From Neopestalotiopsis rosae (Eukaryota > Ascomycota > Sordariomycetes > Amphisphaeriales > Sporocadaceae): a stretch of DNA of 64,000 nt. Location of the stretch: contig JALGAS010000009.1 of the NCBI GenBank assembly GCA_023078685.1, positions 2,604,001-2,668,000 on the forward strand, written 5' to 3'. Shown here piece after piece: positions 31,094 through 41,576 of the stretch (positions are counted from its first letter, which is position 1; every line of letters starts with the position of its first letter). Position numbers and translations under genes: made by a program. A model generated the notes under the pieces. It had not been told where the DNA came from and ran no database searches. It saw nothing but the letters and a program-made list of their open reading frames with translations.

Positions 31094-31750
31094 AGACAGT
31101 TTATTCTACATCGTTCTTGATATTCACTTAAGCCTTCAGGATGATCGAACCCGCCCATTTACAGAAAGTGCTGCAACGAATACGGAAACGACGCGGAAGA
31201 TAACAGTCTCCAAAATGCCACTTTCGTGTCGATATTACAATGTGAAAATATGCCGTGTACATATGGAAGATTATAGCTTTAGCTTCTACATATCCTGGCG
31301 GACCTTCATAGCTGCTTGGATACTCGTTTGTGCCTTAGTACTCGTCTGTGCCTGAAATACTCTTCTGTGCAGGGATAATCTTCTGTGCTGAGATACTCTT
31401 CTGTGCTGGGATAATGTTCTGACATGCAGGCGACAAGAGTTCTACTACGGAATTGCGTGCATGTTGTTGTCGCGGAGCTTCCTAAAATTCTTGTCTTTAG
31501 TGTACCGAACTGTCGGAACATGACCATGCCAACAAGAAAGTAACACAAGCGAGGACAGGGCACGGATCTGTGCCTCCCAAAAAACCTCCAGCATACACCG
31601 AAAAACTTCAACTCATGGCACGTTTTCTCTGAAACAAAGCAAAACGAATCTGTCCGTAACAAAAAGATCAATCATACACGCTACAAATATCGTTGCAACA
31701 TTAAACACGCTTTGGAAACTCAATATCGGACTTCGCTGGTAGCTTACCTT
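31094..31750 (-). repeat. Dispersed minisatellite-bearing element, long copy (inverted partner at 63335-64000)
   Basis: From left to right on the plus strand: a unique left part (TCGTTCTTGATATTCACTTA..., 31110-31310), diverged minisatellite units (31315-31420), TGCAGGCGACAAGAGTTCTA, GCGGAGCTTCCTAAAATTC, CTGTCGGAACATGACCATGC, GCACGGATCTGTGCCTCCCA, then AATATCGGACTTCGCTGGTA ending near 31750. Every block recurs in the same order, reverse-complemented, at 63335-64000, so this is the fullest version of the element. Its right end lies inside the 3' part of the forkhead gene. Confidence 0.85.
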
Positions 31751-32708
31751 TCTTGCTGTCAGCATAGCTTTCTCTCCAGTAATAAGAATTCCTATCGGGG
31801 CCAAGAGTCCATACACATAGGAGCTCACGTACTTGATTCATACTCAGGTTATGCCGGACTGTATTCTGCCAGCCCTTTTGCTCTGGATCATTTTTGACCG
31901 TGTTTTCTCGGAACCACTGATATATCTCCTGCACCGTCATAGCATGATCCTCTCGACTCATCAGAGCCTGGTAGATAAGCTGTGCGCATGGTCCGTCGGC
32001 TCTCTTGGCCTCGCCCGTGCCTAGACTGGTGCCATCTTCTCGTTCGCCTGGCTGTGGTGGTCGCGGAGCCTCGCCAATATCTGAGCAGTTACCGTACGGC
32101 CCATCGGATACAGGGGACAAGCTGCGATCCAGTACCACCGAATTAATAAGCTCTGGCGTCGTTGGCGGAACCTCGAGCGACATCGACTTGGGCTCTATAG
32201 TATTGTCAGAGCGGCCTTTCATCGCAATGATGGGAGCGTCAATGTGCTGATCGAGCGTCTCGTCCAAAGACATGAGGGTTTCCACATGTAGATGATTGAT
32301 ATGATCGAGGTCGGGCTTCCTCCATGTATTTTCTTGGTACAAGTACTGCTGTGATACGACTGATGGCCAATCTTCAGGACTTGGACTTTGGTATAGTGGG
32401 GGCAGATTGCCGATAGTATGAAACCTAAGGACCATATTTATCGGCGAAAAGCCGCTTGCATACTCGAACAAGTCGCAATCCCCCGGACATCTTGTAGTAC
32501 TCCATGTGTTCTGGGATGAGGAGTGTAAAGAGTTGGTGTATGACGGTCGATACTGAGAGACTGCGGCAATGGCCGTAGGAGGATAGTGGAAGTATTGTTC
32601 GAGGGAGAGCTCGGCGGGCTTAGTGATATGTGAGGGCAGGAAGGCTGTATCGAAGACGGAGTAGTTACTCGTAGGTCTTAATGACTGCGTTGTATATGTG
32701 TGCTGCAT
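31701..32708 (-). CDS. Forkhead transcription factor, 3' end replaced by repeat
   Basis: Frame of 335 codons from ATG 32708. Residues about 239-292 are the first two thirds of a forkhead winged helix (CAQLIYQALMSREDHAMTVQ, EIYQWFRENT, KGWQNTVRHNLSMNQ; helix 3 with the H-N-L-S-M-N DNA contact is intact). After HNLSMNQ there is a donor-like GTACGT (31832) and then DSKKG, where normal forkheads continue into the wing strand (F-x-W). Here the sequence after KKG (about 31750) is the dispersed element, giving an alien tail KLPAKSDIEFPKRV and a stop. The N-terminal 235 residues are Ser/Pro-rich. A complete domain would need an intron and an exon I cannot find, so the protein is probably non-functional or altered. 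A second, broken copy of its 5' end lies at 59591-59957. Confidence 0.75.
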   Translation of the reverse strand: MQHTYTTQSLRPTSNYSVFDTAFLPSHITKPAELSLEQYFHYPPTAIAAVSQYRPSYTNSLHSSSQNTWSTTRCPGDCDLFEYASGFSPINMVLRFHTIGNLPPLYQSPSPEDWPSVVSQQYLYQENTWRKPDLDHINHLHVETLMSLDETLDQHIDAPIIAMKGRSDNTIEPKSMSLEVPPTTPELINSVVLDRSLSPVSDGPYGNCSDIGEAPRPPQPGEREDGTSLGTGEAKRADGPCAQLIYQALMSREDHAMTVQEIYQWFRENTVKNDPEQKGWQNTVRHNLSMNQVRELLCVWTLGPDRNSYYWRESYADSKKGKLPAKSDIEFPKRV

Positions 32709-32940
32709 ATTGTCTCTAATCGAGCCTGCTGAAGTATGTCCACCGGTTAGCCAGTTTCAGCACATCGATAGTATATCGAGCAACAACTGCTGCTGGGGAT
32801 ACGTACAGTCGTGATGAAGTCCCTACTCCACGTGGTGCGAGTTACTTCGAGATAGAGAACAATTTCTCTCGTGAGAGCAAAGTAATAGGTCATTTGTCAA
32901 TTGACGAGTATAGAGCGTTGAGTTGATTAGTTGCGGTTTG

Positions 32941-32963
32941 CTATTTTTTTTTTTTTTTTTTTT
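32941..32963 (+). repeat. Poly-T tract
   Basis: A run of 19 or so T residues in copy A of the segmental duplication. Copy B has TATATTTTCTTGG at the same place, so the tract expanded after the duplication or shrank in B. Confidence 0.9.
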
Positions 32964-34039
32964 GAACGCTGATTAAATATTGGAAAACTCGACAGGTTGC
33001 AATGATACATACAGTAGAAGAGATACGGTGAGTCATCATCGATCTCCCCATGTCAGATTCAATTGGAGTTCAAAAGTAGACAAAATAGATACAAAATGAA
33101 TGCACGTAGAAGTACAGCAACATGCACTAGATTTGGTTTTGTCGATGGAACGAAGCTGGAATTGATCTCATCACATTTATGGGAATTAATATGTCGATAT
33201 CATCCAGCTGCTTTAATCGAGCCCCGATCTGCAGTAATAGTTGAAAGATCCCTTCAAAGTCTCTAATCGACATACTGCAAATTGTCTACAGTAGACAAAG
33301 CCGTCTACTTTCGTCACTCCGCTAACAGCGTCCGTTTTGAGCTCCGCACCCGGATGCCGGAGCTAGGACCCACATAAGCCTGGTCTGCGGGCTTCCGTCG
33401 ACCCGGCATAGCTCTAACTCATTTCCCTGAATCCCGAAGCCGGCTTTCGAACCTTTTCGTACAAGCTGAACTTTGACTCAAATTTCCATCGTGAGTCTGA
33501 TTGCCACGTTCGGGGTCTCATCAGATAGATTGCACATGAAAATATGTTAATGTGTCGGGAGACTTTCGGTGAAAGGCAGTGTCCGAGTAGGTGATTAAAA
33601 CAGTTTTGTGTATGTTAGCAGAGCACATAACAGCTACGAATTGTCTTGCTTCACATTGTGTTTGGGATTCAATTGCGTGAGTTTCAAGGATACCGTAAAT
33701 ATCTCGGGCAATCGCTGATTATGTCGGCAAGGACGGAACTGCTGGTTGCCACGCATCAAGTGTACTTCACGTGGGCGTGTGCATGGGCTCGAAAAGACCT
33801 CGAGACGGTCCATGGCTAACGATTTCTACCTATACCAATCCCAATATCGACGTTTGGGCTAACAGTGCTGATCCACTTTAGCAGACCCCAGGTGGCACTA
33901 GACTGCGCAAGCCAAACTCTAAAATTCAACTATAGTGGGGAGTCGGATATTACATCGTTCGTTACGTAGGACTTGGCTGAAGACGCTAAAGTAGCTGCTG
34001 GATATCCTTCCATATTGGGCACAGCCTAGCCCCGTACGT

Positions 34040-34560
34040 CACAAGGGTTCTCTTCCGGAATTGTATAAATCTCGTGGAGCTCCCCTGACATTCCTGTCTT
34101 TAGTGTACCAGACTGTCGGGACATGAACTATCGCAACAAGAAAGCATCACATGCGAGAACAGTGGACGGATCTGGGCTTGCAGTACACTTCCAGCATTGA
34201 CGGAAGAACCTTACCCATGTCACATTCTCTCTCGAACGAAGTAGAACGAATTCCTCTACCACATACACCCATCGTACACGGTAAAAGCGCTGTGCAAGAG
34301 CATGATATCAATATCGATTAGACAACTTGCAGGTGTACAGCTGCGATCACGTCACAGGACGTGTTCTGGAATTGCGACGTCGGACCTCGCCGGTAGCTTT
34401 CTGGATCCGAGTGTCATTAACGTAGCCGATGCATTGCCGGCAAACAAAGACGATATCGTTGTTGAATCACACGAGTCATGATTTATTTCACCAAAACCAG
34501 GCGATGAACAGGTTGGTTCTTGGTTGTTGCCAACGCCTGGAAAAGTCTCCTCGCTAACAG
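34040..34560 (-). repeat. Dispersed element copy without minisatellite, inside duplication copy A
   Basis: CACAAGGGTTCTCTTCCGGA, GTGGAGCTCCCCTGACATTC, CTGTCGGGACATGAACTATC, CAGTGGACGGATCTGGGC, ACGGTAAAAGCGC and CTTGCAGGTGT are in the usual order, followed by a block (34370-34560) also found at 61610-61800 and, diverged, at 63172-63373. On the minus strand that block reads EETFPGVGNNQEP...GSRKLPARSDVAIPE; the similar KLPAKSDIEFP at the forkhead tail comes from the same repeat. The minisatellite itself is missing here. Confidence 0.75.
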
Positions 34561-35243
34561 GTGGACTTGCACTAGGTGTGGGGAAAAAGGCAAACAAAGG
34601 GAGACAAAAGCACCAACATGTTTGCGACCATGGCTGTGTGGATCTAGTGCATGTGGGGGCAAAGTCCAAAGCTGGCATGCAAAAATGTCTCGAGTCATTT
34701 CCGTGTCCTGTCGAGCGTGCGCGCTCGCTTGCACTTCTGGGTCGGACCGCAGTACGGGTGTCTGTTGCATGGCCCAAAGGCATACCGACCACTCGACGCA
34801 GGATCGGGACATGGAGCTGCAAATGCTTTCTCTCTTTTGTGGAGTCCCAAGATCTGCCAGACTTGGGTCTGGCACTAGGCTGGAATTGCAGTCGCAGCTG
34901 CGTGTTTGTCCTTATCCAAGGGTACGGGAGGATATCGTTTTGTCCGTCGTCTGACCCGGTCAACTTTGCGACAGTTCCATGCCATACTGCTTACCACCGA
35001 TTCACGCCTGTACGCAGCGACTTTCCAGGGCGATCCTACACGATCTTGGTTCCAGGCAAGTCAAGTTTGCACCAACATGGCTTGCGGTGGAGACCAATCA
35101 ATACTATAGTCTAGGGTTCCCAGCCCAACTTATGGCGCTAGAGAAGACATTTTGATACCAAAACGGGGACGAAAATGATCAGTACATGTAAGCAGCTCCC
35201 TGGTGCAGTGCTTGGCTATTAATGTAAGAAGTTACGGACAGTC

Positions 35244-37594
35244 ATGCATGGAACGAGCGTGCCTACGATCAGCCCCTCAGTCTACTTACGATCGTGCCTA
35301 CATCTTTGTTTGGGATACCAACTAACTTGGGATACAATAGTGATAGGTCTAACCATAAGGAAGCTTTCGAAGCATATCACCCAGAACTGCGAGGAACACC
35401 ACGACAGCGTCAGCCCAGGTCCTGCCAAACCTGCCGACAGAAGAAGTACGTTGGTATGTTTTCAGTCGCAATCGCACCCTTCTCACATTCCGATAGGTCC
35501 AAGTGCAACCACGAGAGCCCGTGCGACGCATGTATCAGGCGTCAAAGTCCGGGTGATTGCACGTACGACGCAGATATAACGACTCAATTCAAAGAACGGC
35601 CGGGATTGATCAACTGCCTCACAGGGCTCGGGAAACCCGCAATTCAACGCAGGATCTCCTCCGCATCTGCTCAACAGATATCTTCTACTCCTCGAAACAC
35701 AGCAGACTTCGAGTATCAGCTACAGCTTGTCGACCTGTCGACGTCGAATATCGAAAGTGTTATTAGGTCCGCGCTCCCTGCCTTCTTTGAGCTTGGGGAT
35801 CCAATAAGTAGTAAGTAGCCATCTAGGAGAAATTCTCAGCACTTTCACGCCTTCTTTTGTCTTCTATATCTTGTCTCTTTCTCTTACAACCTTTCAGGCA
35901 TGTTACATGCGGATACCCTCTTTGACGAAGTGAGTAGTGCCTTTTCTCAACACTTGTAGCTCAACTACTGATATAGGTAGTGGAAACACTTCACTAGCCA
36001 CCCTGAGGCCTGGTATCAAGCTGATGCCCTGTCGTTGATGGCTCTCGTCTACGGATGCTTGGCCTTGACAGCTTTGTATCTTGACCTCCGGGACGAACAT
36101 CTTCCCGGCCATCTCGGCTCCACCAGCCACATGCTCGAGGTGTTTATTGACAGGTGCTATCAATGTGCCCACCACATTGACCTCGAAACGCCAGGGAAAT
36201 ACAAGGTAGAAGCGGCTGTTGTGCGCATCGCAGCTTTGGTATATTGCAAGCCCGATCTGAAGCGGGGCTTCGCAGCGCTCGCGCAAGCGATTGGCCTGGC
36301 CCAGTCGTCCGGCTATGCGAACCCTCGAGATCCGAGCCTGGAAGGCTTGGGCCTTTCCGAAATGCAAATCGAATATCGCAAGAGAGCATGGGAAAACCTG
36401 CAGTCTTTGAAATACCATATTAGTTTCTACTGCAATCAGACACAAATGGTTCGTCCCGAGTTCCAAACAGAGGCTCCCACGAACTTACTTGATGCCGACA
36501 TGCCGCTAGATCATCGCGCTAATCTTCCTCCCCCGCGGCCATTGACCCAGTCTACGCCAGTACTCCCTCTCATCCTGAAGCGAGAGCTTCAAAGGGTATC
36601 GACAGAGATCGGGCTTGCCATATTCTACAGAGAGTGCATCACTTTGAAGGAGATCGATAAATTCGACGTACTACTCGACAACGCACATAGGAAAGTATCT
36701 AGTCCTACGTCGAGTGGAAGTGGACTTCAACTTTTGACTCTCCAACACTCACTGTCAATCATCTATCATACCGCCAAGATCGTGCTTCACCGATGGTCCC
36801 TCCTGGCTGAGAAGATAAATGATCAGAGCCCCTCTGCAAAGAAGTCACGCTTACGATGCGTCAGCTCTGCCGTCGAGGTTCTCAAGATCCAAGAGGCTCT
36901 CCTTGAAAACCGTCGGTCGCAAGAAGGCAGATGGGAACTTGATCCATTGGTGATGTATGACTTTCTTCTGGCAACGACAATTGTATGCCAGGAGCTGTCT
37001 CGTTCCATACAATCGATGCGACCAACAACAGCTGAGGGAGACTCACAGGCCGTTCCTCAGCCCGAGCTATGTCATCAGCTCGGATGTTCGATTGAATTTT
37101 GGCAAGAGGCTAGGAGTCACGGGGTTCCTCCAGAGGCTCAATGGCTCTATGCCATATTCTGTGGCGTGCTTCAACGAGCCTACCCTGCTTATGCTCTAGG
37201 CGATAAGCACTTGGGTTCACTAGCAGATAATTATTCCTGGTATGATTTATTGTCTTCTTTTTCTTTATCTTTGTCCTTTCTTTCTATTAACCGTTTTGCC
37301 ACGTTTTGCCATCCGTCATTTTAAAAACATCAACAAGTGCCCCCAACACGAATAATCGCTTACTCAATACAAAGTTTCCCATCTGGCGTTAGTGCTATGA
37401 CCTGGTCTTTCGAAGGAGAAGACCAGGATGTCTTTCTGGATACGGTAGTGTGGAATATGACCAGTAGTAGCAGTATCTGGGTAAGTCTATCTATCCACTT
37501 GTTTTCGGGTTGAACTGTATAGTTAAACAAAATTTAGAACGACCTCGGTAACCAGTATACGCAGAGCTATCCTTCCTCCGGCGAGCAGGGGTAG
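35244..37594 (+). CDS. Zn(II)2Cys6 fungal-specific transcription factor, 640 aa
   Basis: Seven exons fit one frame: 35244-35293, 35341-35445, 35497-35810, 35898-35929, 35981-37239, 37375-37480, 37538-37594 (1923 nt with stop). The zinc cluster is at residues 45-73, C-x2-C-x6-C-x5-C-x2-C-x8-C (CQTCRQKKSKC..., CDACIRRQSPGDC), split by an intron as is common. Residues about 165-420 form a fungal_trans-type middle homology domain (LMALVYGCLALTALYLD, EAAVVRIAALVY, IEYRKRAWENLQ). The C-terminus ends DQDVFLDTVVWN..., usual for the family. The first exon and its weak GTGCCT donor lie exactly at the edge of the segmental duplication, so the start is the least certain part; no other in-frame ATG exists before the cluster. 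Nuclear regulator, targets unknown. Confidence 0.85.
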
Positions 37595-38670
37595 ACTTCC
37601 GCATCCTCATGGCACCTGGCCGTATCCATACCTTCCAATTTTTCTTAGATGCACGAGAACGCCAGCAGGATAACCCTAAATGGATCATACTAACTAGGCA
37701 TCGGAAGTCTGTTCAGCAACAAATCAACACTTCCGCACATGGACTTATGTTATATATCAGCTGTAATCAGAATTATAGCATGGACACCAGTTTCTGGCGT
37801 ACTATTTGATTGGATAGCATAGTGGCCAGTTAGTTGATCAATGTGTTACATATCCTGCTCCAAATGTGGAGTTAACTACAGACGAGAATTCTATTACGGA
37901 TCAGTGACTTCTCCCGCGACGACTTTAATTCAGCCTCACTGGAGCTTGAATGGGTAATTTCCTGGCTAGCCTATGCTGTGATCATCGTAAAACGACTCTG
38001 GTATTTATGGCTAAAATCGATGCCTCGATCTATTTTTCTTGATGATGATCGGCATATGCAGCCTTCTCTCAAGTCCATAGCCCTCTTTGCCTGTTCGTGA
38101 CGTATTGATAGTATGTCCTCCTGATTACAGATACCGAGACTGCACCACTTGTTGTTCATGCTAGTAAATGTCGATTAACCTTTAGCCCAGCTCTTCCGTC
38201 CGCAATCCTAGTATTTGCCAATGCATAGCCTTACCTCCCTATATGTCGTTGTCATCCGAAAGCTTTCTACACATCCGAAAGCTTTCTACAACTGTGATAT
38301 AAGTTCGGGTTGGCTTCCTCTTTATTCGACTAACCTACCACAGTAAGTTGGGGTCGTATCCTGGTCTTACTCAGCTTGGCATCTTGTGTTCTACTATGGG
38401 TTTGGGACTAAAATTGTAACCATAAAAGTCGGTGTGACAAGCATCAGACGAGACCTCATTCGTACTTGTCCTTCAATACATCCTAATAGACTGAAACGAC
38501 CTATCATACAATTCAGGCTGGGCGATCCAATATGCCGTCCATCAACTTGGAAGACAAGAAAAGCAGTGCTTCTCGAACGAGAAAAGAATATGTTAGCTAC
38601 AGAGAGTCAGGGTGAGCTCTATATTCCCCTTGGCTGTGTAGCGACTGACACCCATTAACGCTGACCCAAG
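37595..38670. other. Intergenic; possible upstream exon of the next remnant
   Basis: A plus frame at about 38386-38611 ends ESQ at a GTGAGC donor, just before the exon at 38671, and may belong to the same gene, but the splice phase does not fit as read. A tandem duplication of CATCCGAAAGCTTTCTACA occurs at about 38254-38291. Confidence 0.4.
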
Positions 38671-39077
38671 CACTATTGTTACGAGTTCACGGCATGAAGA
38701 GGCCGACGAGGACTTGGACTCCGAATTAGAGCCCGACGGACCGTTTCCATCCATCGCAGCCATGATTGAAAAGATGTTCAGATCCCGCAACGGTAACGCA
38801 GTCCCCTCACACTTGCGAATGCCTACTAACTCGTTAAGCTGGCATCCCTCCACCGAATGAAAGACCTATATCAGCCCTCGAAACACCTGTTTGTACCGCA
38901 CAGACTTTAGACGCGGAGGGCGACGACGAACTATTCGCAAATCTTGCACAAGTATGCACGCTTTCAATCCTCCTAGAGAGAACTTGCGTTTAGTCCAACT
39001 GGCGATAGACCAGAAACAGCCGTCTATCCTCGGGAAGTCCCACCTCGATAGCGAGTTCAACTCGGTACCGGTCGTAG
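38671..39077 (+). pseudogene. 3' exons of an unknown fungal gene family, copy 2
   Basis: Three exons: 38671-38792 (TIVTSSRHEEADEDLDSELE, then PSIAAMIEKMFRSRN), 38839-38951 (113 nt; AGIPPPNERPISALETPV... FANLAQ) and 39009-39077 (TRNSRLSSGSPTSIASSTRY RS-stop). Introns have GTAACG/CTAAC...AAG and GTATGC...CGATAG signals. The second and third exons correspond to copy 1 at 2716-3080 in length, phase and residues, but the last exon ends earlier here, at a TAG where copy 1 reads on for 40 codons. Family not recognised; the N-terminal part is acidic. A MITE end begins about 30 bp downstream. Confidence 0.5.
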
Positions 39078-39587
39078 GCTAGCGACGCGACCCTTGTTTT
39101 GGCCCAACGCGGATGTCAGTCTGACTGACATCCTGATCCGGCATAGCCTCGAATATTCGGCGTCAAAAGTTGATTATACGTACAATAGCGAATTAGCTCA
39201 TTCCTTGTTATTCTTGGTCTCTAACTTCTATTCGGCGACATCTGGTTTCGCCCTGCCCCCACGATCGCGACTATAAGCGCCGAATGTCACGTAGATCTAT
39301 GCTGAAGTACTAGTTCGAGGCTTCAGTTCCATACATGTGCCTTCCAAAGGACTGAAAAAAAGAAAGAGAGAAAAAGAAATGAGGGGTCACATGTCCGATA
39401 TTTGCACAGCAAGCTTAGAACTTCTCACATTCGCTAGCATCAGTCTATAGTTGACAGTGGTCACAAACACCTGGCTCCTTGACAGTCTGCAAAAGAACCA
39501 CGAATCGTCGAATCGAATGGGCGAAAGTTGTGTCTTGACGTTGCCGGCCGGAGTCCGCCACCTAGCTGGTTACATCTCAAAAGCAAT
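39078..39587. other. Intergenic with a solo end of the palindrome-tipped MITE
   Basis: 39111-39133 is the 23-bp palindrome that tips the element at 46379-47140, followed by TGATCCGGCATAGC, matching that element's right end. The rest (39134-39587) has no supportable gene. Confidence 0.6.
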
Positions 39588-41048
39588 ATGAACACGCATA
39601 CCATGGCGATGCTCTTGCCCAAAGGCATCGTATATAACAACCCTCGAATCTACAACGAGATTGCAAGCTATCCCGTGATCCCGCGTGAGAGAATATGGCA
39701 TTACTGGCATGGTATCATGACGGCCGCCTGGCTCCTCTGGCTGCACCATGCTAATCAAGTCTCAGTGTATACCACAACCTTTGGCAAGCTGAAGGACCCC
39801 ACTGCTAATCGGTTGGAAAACTTCTGGTGGCATGTCTTTGGTAGCGATAGGAGCCAGCTTTCAGGCCCGACACTCGCCAGGATCTTTGAGCAAATATCCG
39901 ATGGGTCTACGTTTGTGCCGCTGAGAGGGCCCCCGAACCGATATGAAGGACCTTCGATTCCGGTATGCTCAACCACTGGAGAAACTGGAGGATTTTCTGA
40001 CTATCGATACTAGGCAATTTTGAAGCAGGCTCAGTCCGGCAACGAAAATGACAATGCGCCGGGCAGTCCAGGTGCAGCCAATGGAAAGGCACCAAAGACA
40101 GAGCCTCCCAAAGATTTGGCACCATCTTCGACAAGACCGCCTCCCGCCCACCCAATCTTGAAGAAGCCAAGAGGGCCGTCTTCATCGGGTCCGCGGCCCA
40201 CGGCTCGGTTCGTATCGCTCGCTGGTTCAGATGTGGAAGATGAAGACGAAGAGACCGAAGTTGATTCGTTAACAAGCGGCACGGCAAATGGATCCTCACA
40301 AGCCAGACCTACAACCTCTTCCACAGCAAAGGAGAAGCCTAGGAAGCAGATTGGCGGTATCTCCACAAAAAAGATTATGGCATTTTCGAACAAACGACGT
40401 CCTGCCATGCGAAGGCGACAGAACTCGCAATCCTCCGCAACTGGTTCAGAAGCAGGCTCTCGTGAGGAACGCTCCTCCCCAAGCACGAGAATTTCAGGGT
40501 CATTACCGTCCGTTCCGCCGATAGCTGAGGGACCGGATCACGGAGATGATAGCCCGCGGCTTAGCGAAAAGTCAACTAGAAAACGAGTTGCAGTACTAGA
40601 AGTATCTCTGACAACACGACCTGGGCCATTACGTCCGAAAGATATGGACAAGAAGGATGCGAAGCCGAGAGAGGCCAAGGAGATGGAAGTATCGGGTGAG
40701 GCCACCAGGAGCTTACAACAAAGCACACCTCGACCAACCAGCAGCCACACCGAAAAAGCAAGTGCGGCCTAAAGCTACCGCCTTGACAATGGCTCATCGG
40801 AGAATAATATGACGCCTTTCACTATGAACGTGAAGTTCGCCGTGGCCAATAGAAGCAAACCATTTGCAATCCGACTGTGCGAAGACGATGACCAGGGATG
40901 TCATATCAGTGGTTCTCCATTCACGCTTGAAAAATTGCTCACACAACAAAATCTTGGGGCATACTTTGGAAGTCCAAACCACAAGAAGAGGAGCACTGCA
41001 AGTGAGCAAGAAAGTCGTGGAAAAAAGCGTCGGCGTCCGGAAGCCTGA
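39588..41048 (+). CDS. DUF3295 / areA-GATA-like domain protein, in-frame TAA near the end
   Basis: Exons 39588-39711, 39766-39962 and 40014-40772 give 359 aa. Introns of 54 and 51 nt have GTAT donors and TCTCAG/ACTAG acceptors. Residues about 40-75 (YWHVYTTTFGKLKDPTANRL, ENFWWHVFGSDR) are the short areA-GATA-like motif, followed by GSTFVPLRGPPNRYEGP and by the LKKPRGPSSSGPRPTARFVS signature of DUF3295; then a long Ser/Lys/Arg-rich disordered part. Such proteins are nuclear and linked to nitrogen-type regulation only by the motif. A TAA at 40770-40772 ends the frame, yet the same frame stays open to 41048 with basic, protein-like sequence (SYRLDNGSSENNMTPF..., ESRGKKRRRPEA). Either the gene ends early by mutation (451 aa originally) or an intron there escapes me. 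Confidence 0.75.
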
Positions 41049-41576
41049 GGAGTTCCCGAATCTGGTTGTTTGATATGCTGCTCCATATATACTATGGAGA
41101 ATAGTCTGGCAGATCTACAGATAACCAGCTCTCCGTTACGGTAGGTTTTAACAGGTCGGCGAAGATATTTGCAGTTTCAGGGTCCACCCGGGCCGCCTGC
41201 AGCTGGCGCCGGGGGTCTATTCAGTAGCTGCGGCGACGCACCCAGCGCCGTGAGATATTCTTACATAGTATTTTATCCATCTAACCCCCAGCAACGCGGG
41301 GATCCTCATCACCCCAAGTTTTCATGCCAGAACTCCCGAAGATTAGCCGATTCCCCTCAAATAAGCAATAAGAGGCAGTGGATGTAGATCAATATAATGC
41401 GCGCGCTAATCAGTGTAAACCACATTAGGAATCACCCAGCACGCCCCTAGTTGAACGCCCGTGCGCTAATCATCTGGGCAGTCTGCTGCTGCGCGTGACA
41501 CGTAGCGCGTTCTGCTTCAATTCGTTTTCAGGTCCGCTTTCCTCTCACCAAATACGCTCTGAACCCCGAAACGAGA
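41049..41576. other. Intergenic, promoter side of the JmjC-like gene
   Basis: No gene recognised. Confidence 0.4.

Larger units (their letters stand above)
32337..35313 (+). repeat. Segmental duplication, copy A
   Basis: This stretch matches 59591-62519 in the same orientation with scattered substitutions and small indels from end to end. It starts at GGTACAAGTACTGCTGTGAT inside the forkhead coding region, includes the forkhead promoter, a T19 tract (32945-32963, absent from copy B), a solo MITE end (33345-33400), an element copy (34040-34560) and ends at GCGTGCCTAC...TCTTTGTTTG next to the first exon of the Zn2Cys6 gene. Both copies share open frames at 34352-35114 / 61463-62349, on both strands; I see no protein domain in them. 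Confidence 0.92.

Noticed and set aside
34352..35114. Overlapping 130-200 codon frames on both strands, conserved in the duplicate at 61463-62349
   Set aside because: Conservation follows from the segmental duplication, both strands are equally open, substitutions and indels break the frames between copies, and part of the stretch belongs to the dispersed element. No domain is visible.
37609..37809. Small gene after the Zn2Cys6 factor
   Set aside because: Frame begins within the 3' region next to the stop at 37594, has no domain and overlaps an equally long opposite frame.
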